Below, one piece after another: positions 28,743 to 37,636 of a stretch of DNA of 64,000 nucleotides; within the stretch, counting starts at the first letter, position 1, and each line of letters opens with the position of its first letter. This DNA comes from Mesorhizobium sp. M00.F.Ca.ET.216.01.1.1 (GTDB lineage: Bacteria; Pseudomonadota; Alphaproteobacteria; Rhizobiales; Rhizobiaceae): the NCBI RefSeq assembly GCF_004010325.2, contig NZ_SADR02000016.1, positions 81,324 to 145,323 on the forward strand, in the 5' to 3' direction. The translations under genes were made by a program, and so were the position numbers. The notes under the pieces were generated by a model that was not told the origin of the DNA, did not search any database, and saw only the letters and a program-made list of their open reading frames with translations.

Positions 28743-30110
28743 ATGAAAGAGGACATTGAATCGGAAGCGCGGAGCTATTGTCGCTTCTACCCTGCAATAT
28801 TCGTCGGAGCGAAGGGGAGTTATCTGATCGCCGAGACCGGTGACAAATACCTCGACTTTTTAGCCGGGTGTGGGTCATTAAACTATGGACACAACGACCA
28901 AGTGATGCAGTCTGCCCTTCAAGACTATATCTCAAACGATGGCATTGCTCTTGGGCTCGACCTCCGCACACGCGCCAAGCAGGAGTTTATCGACACATTC
29001 GAACAGTTGATCTTGCGTCCAAGATCGCTTGAATATCGAATTCAATTCACCGGCCCCACCGGCGCCAATGCCGTTGAGGCTGCCATCAAGCTCGCACGCA
29101 AGGTGACCGGTCGCAGCAACATCATCGCGTTTACCAACGCTTTTCATGGCTGTTCGCTCGGTGCGTTAGCCCTTACGGCGAATTCTTACCACCGGGGAGC
29201 ATCCGCTTCCATGCTCCACGGCGTTCATCGCGCGATGTACGATGGCTATCTCGGGCTCAACTGCGATACGGCTGAATTGCTGCGAAAACAGTTGAGTGAC
29301 CCGTCCGGCGGGATAGACCGACCAGCCGCAGTCATTCTCGAGATTGTGCAAGCCGAAGGCGGGATAAATGTGCCAACGCTTCACTGGGTCAAAGAAATAG
29401 AACAGATTGCCCGGCGCCATGGCGCGCTCCTAATAGTCGACGAGATTCAAACCGGTTGTGGCCGCACAGGCCCATTCTTTGCCTTCGAGGTCTTCGACAT
29501 TCGTCCGGATATTGTCTTAATGGCGAAATCGATTTCGGGATTCGGTCTTCCGATGTCTCTAGTCTTGATTGCCCCAAACATCGACATTTGGGGTCCCGGT
29601 GAACACAATGGTACATTCCGTGGTAATAATCATGCTTTCGTCACGGCCACTGCTGCCCTACAAAAGTATTGGTCTGACAAACGCTTTGAAAGCGAGATCC
29701 GTCGCAAGGGCAGGATTGCCAGAGCAATGTTGTCGGAATTCGGTGCTCCTCTCGGCTACCTTGTTAAGGGATGCGGTTTGATGCTTGGGCTTGACATCGT
29801 TGATAAGAAGCTGGCTGCTCAGGTAAAAGCCGAAGCATACAAGCGGAAACTCATCGTTGAATTGTGCGGGCCATCCGACGAGATCATCAAGCTAATGCCC
29901 CCGCTGACGATCTTGGATGAAGAATTGGTCTCCGGAATTAATGTGCTTCTTTCGACCATCAGCACTACTTTCTGCCCCGAACGAGCGAATAGGGCTGTAG
30001 GCCGCAGCGGGAGCGGGGACTGTCAGTTCCCAATTGGAGGATATCGCCCAGTTCCGCGACAGAGTGGAAATGTCTACCCCAGTCGAAGTATTAAACCCGA
30101 TCTGTACTAA
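28743..30110 (+). CDS. EctB-like class III aminotransferase (diaminobutyrate-2-oxoglutarate type)
   Basis: A 455-residue PLP enzyme closest to EctB and related diaminobutyrate aminotransferases, which convert aspartate semialdehyde and glutamate to 2,4-diaminobutyrate. It has DFLAGCGSLNYGHND near the start, FTGPTGANAVEAAIKLARKV, LLIVDEIQTGCGRTGPFFAF, and the PLP lysine in MAKSISGFGLPMSLVLI. The ATG at 28743 has GGAG nine bases upstream and lies 20 bases after the EgtD-like gene, so the two form an operon. EctA and EctC are absent, so ectoine synthesis is not indicated. After about residue 410 it carries a 45-residue tail not usual for the family. Confidence 0.82.
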   Translation: MKEDIESEARSYCRFYPAIFVGAKGSYLIAETGDKYLDFLAGCGSLNYGHNDQVMQSALQDYISNDGIALGLDLRTRAKQEFIDTFEQLILRPRSLEYRIQFTGPTGANAVEAAIKLARKVTGRSNIIAFTNAFHGCSLGALALTANSYHRGASASMLHGVHRAMYDGYLGLNCDTAELLRKQLSDPSGGIDRPAAVILEIVQAEGGINVPTLHWVKEIEQIARRHGALLIVDEIQTGCGRTGPFFAFEVFDIRPDIVLMAKSISGFGLPMSLVLIAPNIDIWGPGEHNGTFRGNNHAFVTATAALQKYWSDKRFESEIRRKGRIARAMLSEFGAPLGYLVKGCGLMLGLDIVDKKLAAQVKAEAYKRKLIVELCGPSDEIIKLMPPLTILDEELVSGINVLLSTISTTFCPERANRAVGRSGSGDCQFPIGGYRPVPRQSGNVYPSRSIKPDLY

Positions 30111-30710
30111 TCATGGGCAATGATTCGTTTCGATGGAGTTGAGCCAATCGACCTTACTGATCACGTTGCTGTCACCGGGCAACCGACAGCGATGTCTAAG
30201 CGCATGGTCCGTGGCGGCGATGCCGCTGGGCTGCCGACGCGGTTTTCGCAGTCAGGAATAAAGCGCGGTCGCGAATTAGACGATGCTTTCCTATCATCGT
30301 CATCCGTAAGGCCGGTTTCGACGGGTTCTGGATCCACATGATTCAGAAGGAAAATGTCGAATGGCACGTGGCGACTCTGCTTTGATCGCAACCTCGCGTC
30401 GGCGCCGGACGAAGAGGGGTCGAAATCAGGGCCGTGACCTTAATCCGCGCGTTGTTCGTACATCTGCGCCGAGGGGTAGCCGCAGGGACAGCCCCAATCG
30501 AAGATCGCCGCCGCATCGTAGGCCAGCGCAGGGCTCATCGACAAGCGGATCCGGCACGTCGACCGATGGTGAAGCCGCCTTCTAACGGCATCGCAATTTG
30601 CCAAGTTATGCGGTGTCGAAACTATCTAGGATGGGGGCGTCCCTAGAAAATACTGTCATCATAGGAATTGGCCCGTTGAAGGCCGCATCAGAGATTGTGC
30701 GAGGTTTAAC
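30111..30710. other. Intergenic region with possible gene remnants
   Basis: A plus frame from 30120 begins MIRFDGVEPIDLTDHVAVTG and resembles the start of a protein, but it closes after 73 codons without a known domain. On the minus strand 30450-30560 reads ALAYDAAAIFDWGCPCGYPS, then a stop, again like a gene end. Neither can be named. The last 20 bases hold GAGG, the ribosome binding site of the MmgE/PrpD gene. Confidence 0.3.
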
Positions 30711-32069
30711 ATGATCACCTTTTCCGAATTTGCCGGTAGCCTGACCTACGATGCCATTCCCGAGGAGGTCCGTGCCATTCTCAGGCGTAGTTTTGCAGAC
30801 ACGCTCGGCGTCGCGGTGGTGGGCGCAACCACGCAGATCTCGTCGATCACTAGGGAGATTGCCGATCGCCTATGGCGCTCGTCGCCTGAAATCGGCGCGG
30901 CCAGGATGATTTTCGACGGGCGCCCCGTCAGCCCGGCGGGAGCGGCATTCGCCGGCGCTTTTACCATTGATTCGATCGATGGCCACGACAACAACAGCCC
31001 CTGCAAGGGTCACGCCGGTTCGGCGGTGTTTCCTGCGCTGCTTGCTGTAGCGGATTCGCTTAGGCCTTCGGGCGCCGCAATTTCTGGAAGGGAATTCATG
31101 GTTGCGCTGGCCGTTGCTTATGAGGTTGCCTACCGCGCGGGTCTGACGCTTCACGGCACCGTCTCCGACTACCACACTTCAGGAGCGTGGACAGCGGTCG
31201 GCGTGGCGGCGGGAGTCTCCCGACTGCTGGGGCTCAGCCAGGAGCAGACGCGCCATGCAGCGGGCATTGCAGAATATCACGGTCCTCGCAGCCAAATGAT
31301 GCGTTGCATCGATTTTCCAACCATGCTGCGCGACGGCGTCGGCTGGGGTGCGCCATCGGGCGTCATGGCAGCCTATTTGGCTGACCTCGGCTTCACTGGC
31401 GCGCCGGCGATCACGGCCGAGGGGGCCAGCGCCGAGCCGTGGTGGTATGATCTCGGAGAGGCTTGGCGTGTCGCTGAAGATACCTCATACAAACCCTATC
31501 CGGTCTGTCGCTGGGCGCATCCATCGATCGATGCCGCGCGCGAGTTGATGCATGACAACTACCTTTCCAGCAAGGATATCACGCGCGTCCGGATTCAGAC
31601 GTTTCACTATGCCGTTCGGCTTGCTGGTCACAACCCGAAGACGCTGGACGAAATGAGCTATTCGATCGCGTTCCCGGTTGCGACGATGATCGTGCGTGGC
31701 AAAATAGGGCCGCAGGAGCTTTTGCCGGAGGTTCTGCAAGATGAAGAAATCCGACGCATTTCCAATGCCACCGAGCTTGTTGAAACCGAGCACTACACCC
31801 GCATCAGCGTGGGCAAGCGCTGGGCCGACGTCACGCTTTACCTAAAGGACGGCCGCCAAATCATGTCGGAGCCGCGCACGCCGAAAGGCGATCGCGACAA
31901 TCCTATGAGCGCGGAAGAGTTCCACAGCAAATACGTCAATTTCACGAACGGTTTGATCAGCGAGGGCAGGGCCGAGGAGATGGAAGCGATGGCGCTGTCA
32001 TTCGATCGATTGGACAGTAAAGGGCTTAGCCGTCTGATCGGCTTGACCGTTGCGCCACTTGATCACTGA
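30711..32069 (+). CDS. MmgE/PrpD-family protein
   Basis: A 452-residue member of the MmgE/PrpD family, which includes 2-methylcitrate dehydratase, cis-aconitate decarboxylase and epimerases or isomerases of small acids. Visible signatures are FADTLGVAVVGATTQIS near residue 25, DSIDGHDNNSPCKGHAGSAV near residue 90, AYEVAYRAGLTLHGTVSDYH near residue 135, TSGAWTAVGVAAGVSRLLGL, and YKPYPVCRWAHPSIDAA near residue 260. No prpB or prpC lies beside it, so the exact reaction cannot be assigned. The ATG follows GAGG by seven bases. It looks intact. Confidence 0.85.
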   Translation: MITFSEFAGSLTYDAIPEEVRAILRRSFADTLGVAVVGATTQISSITREIADRLWRSSPEIGAARMIFDGRPVSPAGAAFAGAFTIDSIDGHDNNSPCKGHAGSAVFPALLAVADSLRPSGAAISGREFMVALAVAYEVAYRAGLTLHGTVSDYHTSGAWTAVGVAAGVSRLLGLSQEQTRHAAGIAEYHGPRSQMMRCIDFPTMLRDGVGWGAPSGVMAAYLADLGFTGAPAITAEGASAEPWWYDLGEAWRVAEDTSYKPYPVCRWAHPSIDAARELMHDNYLSSKDITRVRIQTFHYAVRLAGHNPKTLDEMSYSIAFPVATMIVRGKIGPQELLPEVLQDEEIRRISNATELVETEHYTRISVGKRWADVTLYLKDGRQIMSEPRTPKGDRDNPMSAEEFHSKYVNFTNGLISEGRAEEMEAMALSFDRLDSKGLSRLIGLTVAPLDH

Positions 32070-32429
32070 TCTTCGCCGCGGCCAGATTTACGGGGTTGGC
32101 CGGAATTATTTTCCGCCGGCTGTTCTTTTCGATCCATACCGCGAATCTCTATGAATGGTCAGGAGAACCGCTGAGCAACGGCGCAAGAGACGGAGACCAA
32201 AGAGAGCGCCGGTCCCAAGAAAATGCGCGCCGATCTTCTTACGCGATCCCAGACCGACGGAACGCCGCCCGGCGTCCGCCGGCCCACCCGCACGAATGAT
32301 GCCACTGATCACTTGGCGATCATCGAGCGCGCAATGCTTTCGGGTGTGGGTCGGCGGATGCGGTTCAAGCAGCCCAACGTAAACTGCCCATCGCTGAGTC
32401 AGAAGCCCAATATCTCTCTGCAGTGTAGG
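32070..32429. other. Gap before the IS21 fragment
   Basis: No recognisable coding sequence; open frames on either strand are arginine-rich shadows. It probably includes degraded IS21 sequence continuous with the istA relic. Confidence 0.3.
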
Positions 32430-32810
32430 GACGGATAGTCCCAAACTGATCGACCAAGTCCCGGTAAATCGCCTGGGCATTTCGCTTCAGGCGGACCTGT
32501 TCTTTTATCCACGCCCGATCCGGTTCACAGGCCGAGCGGGCCAGGCTGCTGGTGACCATCCCTCCCGACCCCAAAAGCCGATGGTCGGGGTGGAGGAATT
32601 CGGTCCTCCGAGGTTGCCGAGCCGGTGGTTACTTCCCGGGGGAATTTGCCTCCGCACCAGCCCGCTGCGCTCGGTAACGCCGAATCGTCTTGCGATCGAC
32701 ACCCGTCAGCCTTTGAATCTCGCGCTGGCTGGTGTTGCGATCAAGTGATGATAGTACGGTGCTTGCAGATGTGCCTTCAAGACGTTCAACTCCTGGCCCC
32801 CCGCTGTATG
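32430..32810 (-). mobile_element. istA: IS21-family IstA N-terminal fragment, frameshifted
   Basis: The minus strand reads NVLKAHLQ and then, in a shifted frame, LSSLDRNTSQREIQRLTGVD with RKTIRRYRAERAG, the helix-turn-helix of the IS21 transposase. It continues to DRAWIKEQVRLKRNAQAIYR and DLVDQFG near 32440. The catalytic domain and istB are missing at this site; an istB tail occurs separately at 35544. Confidence 0.75.
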
Positions 32811-32964
32811 AAAGGGGCGAAAAATAAACGTCCTGCCTTAACGGCTAGCGCTCTCTCCAGTAGCCTTCCGGTGATCGTCAGAGGGGAGTTTCAGACCATA
32901 CCCCGGGGGATTTGACCGACCCACGGGGGTTAGCCGCTGTTATGGAGATAGTAGGACACTCTGT

Positions 32965-33220
32965 TTGACGGCGACACTCCAGAGAGACATGACGATGGCC
33001 CAGGAGAAGACATTTGGGCCGCTGGCTCCGGTCATCTGCTTCGACGATGCGATGAGGTCGTGCACAAGGCCAACGACCCGATCTACGGCCTTGCCGCTAC
33101 GGGTCCAATCTGAAGCGTGTCTGGCTGATGGCCGAGAAACATGGCATGGTGGAGCATCAACACCGGACGCATGTCTTCGGAAGCGGCGGCGTCAAGCAGT
33201 CGATGGAGACAACGTGAAAT
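32965..33220 (+). pseudogene. Aldehyde dehydrogenase C-terminal fragment, frameshifted
   Basis: RDMTMAQEKTFGPLAPVICF, then in the next frame DEVVHKANDPIYGLAA, then NLKRVWLMAEKHGMVEH and KQSMETT with a stop, correspond in order to the last 80 residues of an NAD-dependent aldehyde dehydrogenase of the succinate-semialdehyde type. The rest is missing and the terminal motif is altered. It is related to, but separate from, the intact gabD at 59 kb. Confidence 0.7.
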
Positions 33221-33356
33221 CGCCATTCGCAGTTCGGCCGCTGATCTGTAGCGTGCCGATCCTCCCATGCGTCCCAATTCAGCTTCTTGCTGCAAAGCTC
33301 AGCCCGTTCATGCTTCTAATTTGCAATTGCACCAAGGTCGGGATAGGGCATTGTTC

Positions 33357-34574
33357 CTAGTCGCCAAGTGACGGATATGGAGTGATCGACCAATCGATTA
33401 AGTCGACAGCACGTTGGAGTGTCACCTTGGCCTGAGCAAGGGTGGGCGAAGCGGCGATGATATGTCCAATCTTGTCTCGGTAATCGCCCTTCCTAACGAT
33501 CCGCGTCTTGGGTTCAACGTAAAACTTGACCTCGGCCACACCCGATAGGTTTGCCGCGCGACGGTCGCCGTCGATCCAATCGAGGATGCCATCGCGATCA
33601 GGAACTAGAAACCGCGCGACAGCAGTATTCGAATACCTTCTACGCAAATTCCATTCGTTCCCGATGACAAGCTTGATGTGCTCGGTAACGAGATCAACAC
33701 CGTAAGCCTGCTGAACCAGTTGGGGTACGGGCGTGCCACCAAGACGCGGATTGACTTCAATGACGACTGGTCCAAACCTCGTCCACCGTAGATCAATGTT
33801 CGTTGGTTGCCAGCCAAGGCCGAGAGCTCGCAAACAGCTCAACGAAATACCGACGATACGCTTTTGCTCGTCATCGGTCAGCGGGGCTGGATAGATGTAC
33901 TCCCGACTGACGAAATGCGGGGGGGGGCCGAAGTCGATGGTCCCAATTCCAACGACCTCATTCCCAATTGTTTCAATGCTATAATGGGGGCCCTGAGCGA
34001 ATTCCTCGACTAGTATCTTTGGCGAAGACCGCCATATGTGCTCCCCACCCAACAGGTAATCAGTATGTTCAGCAATCTCATCGACGGTGCGGCACAATCG
34101 GACGCCGCTGCTACCGATGCCAACGGCTGGCTTAACAATCACCGGCAGACCGATCTTCGCAGCACAGCTTTCTACGTCGTTCGCATTCGCCGCCAAGCGA
34201 TAGGCAGGTATTGGAACGGCCGCGTCCGCGAGTAGCTGACGTTGAACGAATTTGTCGCAGCACCGTTCAATCGCTGCGGGGTCCGGTCCCGGCAGATCGT
34301 AGTATTGGCAGAGCTTGCCAACCGCCGCATTGACCGACTCCTGGGCGCTGGCAATGCCAGCTATGTCATAGGTCGCTCCTAGCAGGGAACATTCGCGGAT
34401 CAGAGCATCGATGTCGTGTTCGTCGACACGGACCGCCTCAATTCCCGCGAGATATTCGTATACCTCTGGATCGGCTGAGAGGGTAATTGGATGGAGATCG
34501 AGACGCTTGGCCGCTTGGACGTATAGCGGACTGTTACTTGCTCCTCCAAGCAGGATTATGGCTCTTACTGCCAT
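33357..34574 (-). CDS. ATP-grasp carboxylate-amine ligase
   Basis: A 405-residue ATP-grasp protein that would join a carboxylate to an amine or other nucleophile using ATP. The N-terminal pre-ATP-grasp fold starts AVRAIILLGGASNSPLYVQA. Nucleotide-binding motifs follow: KFVQRQLLADAAVPIPAYRL, VIVKPAVGIGSSGVRLC, ILVEEFAQGPHYSIETI and the metal-binding VVIEVNPRLGGTPVPQLVQQ. The start is the ATG at 34574, with GGAG nine bases before it; an upstream GTG/ATG region to 34604 is less likely. It stands alone with AT-rich flanks. A truncated relative lies at 43700-44040. The substrate is unknown; L-amino acid ligases and carbamoyl-phosphate-like enzymes share the fold. Confidence 0.85.
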   Translation of the reverse strand: MAVRAIILLGGASNSPLYVQAAKRLDLHPITLSADPEVYEYLAGIEAVRVDEHDIDALIRECSLLGATYDIAGIASAQESVNAAVGKLCQYYDLPGPDPAAIERCCDKFVQRQLLADAAVPIPAYRLAANANDVESCAAKIGLPVIVKPAVGIGSSGVRLCRTVDEIAEHTDYLLGGEHIWRSSPKILVEEFAQGPHYSIETIGNEVVGIGTIDFGPPPHFVSREYIYPAPLTDDEQKRIVGISLSCLRALGLGWQPTNIDLRWTRFGPVVIEVNPRLGGTPVPQLVQQAYGVDLVTEHIKLVIGNEWNLRRRYSNTAVARFLVPDRDGILDWIDGDRRAANLSGVAEVKFYVEPKTRIVRKGDYRDKIGHIIAASPTLAQAKVTLQRAVDLIDWSITPYPSLGD

Positions 34575-34604
34575 TGATATATCTCCGTCCTGTGCAGTGA
34601 ACAT

Positions 34605-35181
34605 GAAGTAAATTAGGATCCATTTTTCGACATTCGCATCAAATCGGATACCTTAACCGAATTTTCCAGGGGATATACCACTGAAAGCGAAATCCGGCCG
34701 CAAAGATTGTTTAACTTTATTCGAAGATTTTGTTGCAGAAACGTTCCCGGATGAGTGTCATAAGCAGATCGGCCTGAACCGTACCGGGTGCGGATCCATC
34801 CGCCGCAGGCCGCTGCCGCAAATGTCTATGGCGAGATAACGCAGTGAGCGCTGGAAGTCTCGGATTCAACCGGTAACGCCTCCAAGCCGCGCGATGGCGT
34901 GGGAGGTAAGAAGCAGACGCGGTGGGGCTCGTCTATCCTCACTGCAGGGCGCGGACAACGCGTTCGAGACGGGGAAGCTCTCATTGCCCTGGTCTTCCGC
35001 ATCGCCTGGGGTAAAGCTCCCGCTACGGGCATGAAGGTTGGACGGAACATGGGAACTTGGACTGTCTGCCCAGCATGGAACTGGGCTCGCCGCGACGGCC
35101 GGAGTTGGACGGGTACCAAGGGCGGAGCTTCCGTATCGTCGCCCGCCTCACGGTGCTAAATGAAGTGCGCATGTCGAGAAC
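34605..35181. other. AT-rich leader then unassigned structured-looking DNA
   Basis: 34605-34760 is AT-rich and probably contains the promoter of the ATP-grasp gene; no sigma-54 motif was found. 34860-35160 has no convincing gene. Its purine-rich GGAACATGGGAACTTGG segment reminded me of group II intron RNA, but no reverse transcriptase or intron boundary is visible, so I leave it unassigned. Confidence 0.3.
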
Positions 35182-35405
35182 GTGATCCGGGCGATCCTGC
35201 GGGGGCCGTCTAGCTGGGCAGGCCGTCCGCGAACCGCCTTCGCCGGTCGTGTGCGCGAGTTGGCCGGCACAGATCCGGTTGTAATGCCGCTGATGGAGCC
35301 GCTGCTAACGATCCTCGCCACAAAGCTGGGAGAGTTCGTCCGCCTGACGAAGCAGCTTCTCGGTCTCGTTCGCAAGGAAGAGGTCTGTCGGCGGCTGATG
35401 AGTGC
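35182..35405 (+). mobile_element. IS110-family transposase fragment
   Basis: VIRAILRGPSSWAGRPRTAF then AGRVRELAG, MEPLLTILATKLGEFVRLTK and VRKEEVCRRLM, the central linker of IS110 transposases immediately before the conserved TVPGVG motif. The frame departs right after CRRLM, so the C-terminal half was replaced by IS21 sequence. Confidence 0.65.
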
Positions 35406-35543
35406 GTATTCCGATGAAGCCGGCCACCATTCCGATTTCAAGGCGGCCATTTTTCGGTCTGATCCTGTCTTGTTGATGTTTGGGTTGGGTTTGGTTTCAG
35501 GTCAAGCTTCGGTGTTTTCGGCTGCGATCGGCGGGCGCTGTTT

Positions 35544-35640
35544 TCACATGCTTTCACCGGTGAGATCGAGATAGGCGTTGTGAGCGAGGCGATCCAGAAT
35601 GGCGTCGGCCAAAGTTGGGTTACCAAACATCCAATGCCGC
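35544..35640 (-). mobile_element. istB: IS21-family IstB C-terminal fragment
   Basis: The minus strand reads RHWMFGNPTLADAILDRLAH then NAYLDLTGESM and a stop. It is the characteristic end of the IS21 helper ATPase IstB. Only about 30 residues remain, between an IS110 fragment and a recombinase fragment. Confidence 0.7.
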
Positions 35641-36396
35641 CACCATTCTCGACGGGGGGACCAGATCGCTATCGCCATCGCCGCGCTGGGCCAGATCGAA
35701 AAGGAGACGCGGCAGCTTGAGCGGCAGTGGGCGCTACGGCGCGAGCGGGCACGCTATGAGGCGGAAAGAGCACGACGCCAATATGATGCGGTCGAGCTGG
35801 AAAATCGCCTGGTGGCCCGGTCGTTGGAGCGCGGCTGGGAAGAGAAGCTGCGCGTGGCCGAGGCGATCGAACAGGATTATGAACGAAGGCGGTCTAACGA
35901 GCCCCTGGTGTTGAGCGAATCCGACCGCCAAGCGCTTCAAAAGCTGGGAGAAGACCTGCCTGGCATCTGGCACGCCCCTTCCACAACATCGGCCGAGCGA
36001 AAGGGTATCCTGCGCCTAATCATTGGCGAGGTCGTCCTCGACCAGAAGCGCTTCCAGGGCCAGGTCTGGCGCAAGATCCTGTGGCAAACTGGAGCGACCA
36101 GCGAGCATGCTCTCCAAAGGCGGGTCCACACCTATGGCGACTATGTTGATCTGGAGCGGCTGCGGAGCAGAGTGGTCGAACTCAACGCCGCGGGCATGCG
36201 GATGCTCAGGAAGAACATATGCCAGGCTCGCGGCAGCCACTTGAGCGCCCTTCCACCCCTTCCCGTCGACAGCAAGGACATCACCAAACCACAACAACCG
36301 CTCGGCGCGGCGATTACGCTTGGCTGCAACTCACGCGCTCACAAAGTCGCCGCACCAGAGTCTACGCCGAAAGACAGTGTGAGATATCCGAGCTAG
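35640..36396 (+). pseudogene. Serine recombinase C-terminal region
   Basis: About 250 residues of the C-terminal part of a large serine recombinase. They include the long coiled coil IEKETRQLERQWALRRERAR, then YEAERARRQYDAVELENRLV and the later RLIIGEVVLDQKRF. The catalytic resolvase domain and zinc ribbon are missing because the frame enters directly from the IS21 tail. The frame ends at 36396, facing the M24 peptidase gene with a four-base overlap of the stops. Confidence 0.75.
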
Positions 36397-37583
36397 ACCT
36401 CGACCACGGTCAACTGCCGGTCATGTATGGTAAGGATCTCGCATCCTGTCTCTGTAACGACCCACGTCTCACTGAAACCTACCCCCGGCGTGCCAGGCGT
36501 TCGGTCCGTTAACGGGGAGTGGAAGGTCATGCCTGGCTTCAGCTCTAGGTCAATCCCTTCGCGGATGAAGTAAAGGTCTTCGCCCCACGTCGGAGGCAAC
36601 CCCAGCCCGATGGAGTATCCTAATACAATTGGTACGGGACTGATCTCATTCATCCCGACGCCGACTTCCCGCGCGACGTCGTGCGCGGTGCGGCCCGGCT
36701 TAACCGCTTCAAATAGCAGGTCAAGCGTTTCGTTGATGATCTTCGACGATCTCTCAACCGCCGAGGAAGGCTTGCCGATGGAGACTGCGTGCATGATCGC
36801 GCTAGTGTAGCGCTGGTAAGCAGCGCCAAACTCTAGGATCACAGTGTCCCCAGTCTGAACGGGCGTACGCCTGAAAGTGGTATGCCAGATGCCGCTCCTT
36901 TGACCTGCTGACACGATAGGCTGCGTGCTGAAATACTCGCTACCCTCGCTGATAAGCGTGTGATAGAGAACCGCCGCCATCTGGTTGTCAGTGACCCCCG
37001 GCCTGATCACCGGCAATACAGCATCAACACCCTTCTTCGTGATCTGAGCCGCCTGACGCATGTAATCCACCTCTGCCGGTGATTTGATGATCCGCGGTTG
37101 CGCAGCCACCCCTGACGCGTCAATGAACGTCACATCGGGCAGCGCACGTTTCAATCCTTCGTAGAGATCGATGCTGAGACCGGCCCTTTTGGGCTCGATT
37201 CCAATCCGGCACCCCTCCAAGCTCCGCTCTTTGAGGATGCTTGCGAGCCCTTCCGCTTCTCCTCCGTATGACCATTTAATAACGCGGATGTCGTTCACCC
37301 ACGAGGTGAGCATGGCGGGCCCGATTTCCAATTCGTGCATATGGAGAATGGGCTCACCTTCACGAGGCAGTATCAGACAGGAATACCAGCCCGAGCCGAA
37401 GCTTTGGTAACCGCTCAAATAGCTCACGTTGGGAGCGTACGTAACAAGGAGAGCGTCAAGGCCCTTCTCATCCATCACCTTCCTGACTTCACCAATTCGG
37501 AGCTGAAATTCTGACTCCGGAAACGCAATCTCTTTGACGACTGGCCGGCTCATGTAATCTTGGAGGAATTGCTCGTAGTCCAT
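36393..37583 (-). CDS. M24-family metallopeptidase (creatinase/Xaa-Pro dipeptidase type)
   Basis: A 396-residue pita-bread-fold protein. The N-terminal creatinase-like domain has GLDALLVTYAPNVSYLSGYQ; the C-terminal domain begins near residue 165 (SPAEVDYMRQAAQITKKGVD). The usual two-metal ligands are not all clearly conserved: DTVILEFGAAYQRYTSAIMH has E where the first Asp is normal. A non-peptidase activity such as creatinase is therefore possible. The gene follows the serine hydrolase with a 53-base gap on the same strand and is probably cotranscribed. Similar genes lie beside peptide transporters on rhizobial symbiotic plasmids. Confidence 0.85.
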   Translation of the reverse strand: MDYEQFLQDYMSRPVVKEIAFPESEFQLRIGEVRKVMDEKGLDALLVTYAPNVSYLSGYQSFGSGWYSCLILPREGEPILHMHELEIGPAMLTSWVNDIRVIKWSYGGEAEGLASILKERSLEGCRIGIEPKRAGLSIDLYEGLKRALPDVTFIDASGVAAQPRIIKSPAEVDYMRQAAQITKKGVDAVLPVIRPGVTDNQMAAVLYHTLISEGSEYFSTQPIVSAGQRSGIWHTTFRRTPVQTGDTVILEFGAAYQRYTSAIMHAVSIGKPSSAVERSSKIINETLDLLFEAVKPGRTAHDVAREVGVGMNEISPVPIVLGYSIGLGLPPTWGEDLYFIREGIDLELKPGMTFHSPLTDRTPGTPGVGFSETWVVTETGCEILTIHDRQLTVVEV

Positions 37584-37636
37584 ACTGGATTTTTTCCTTC
37601 TTCCCGGACTTAGCAGCCGTCAGGGATGGTAGGCGA

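Noticed and set aside
31305..31325. Sequence ATCGATTTTCCAACC resembling the core of a nod box
   Set aside because: It lies inside the conserved coding sequence of the MmgE/PrpD gene, lacks the other nod-box segments and has no gene start downstream.
34860..35160. Possible group II intron RNA
   Set aside because: Only a vague resemblance in purine-rich stretches; no intron boundary motif, domain V hairpin or reverse transcriptase could be identified.
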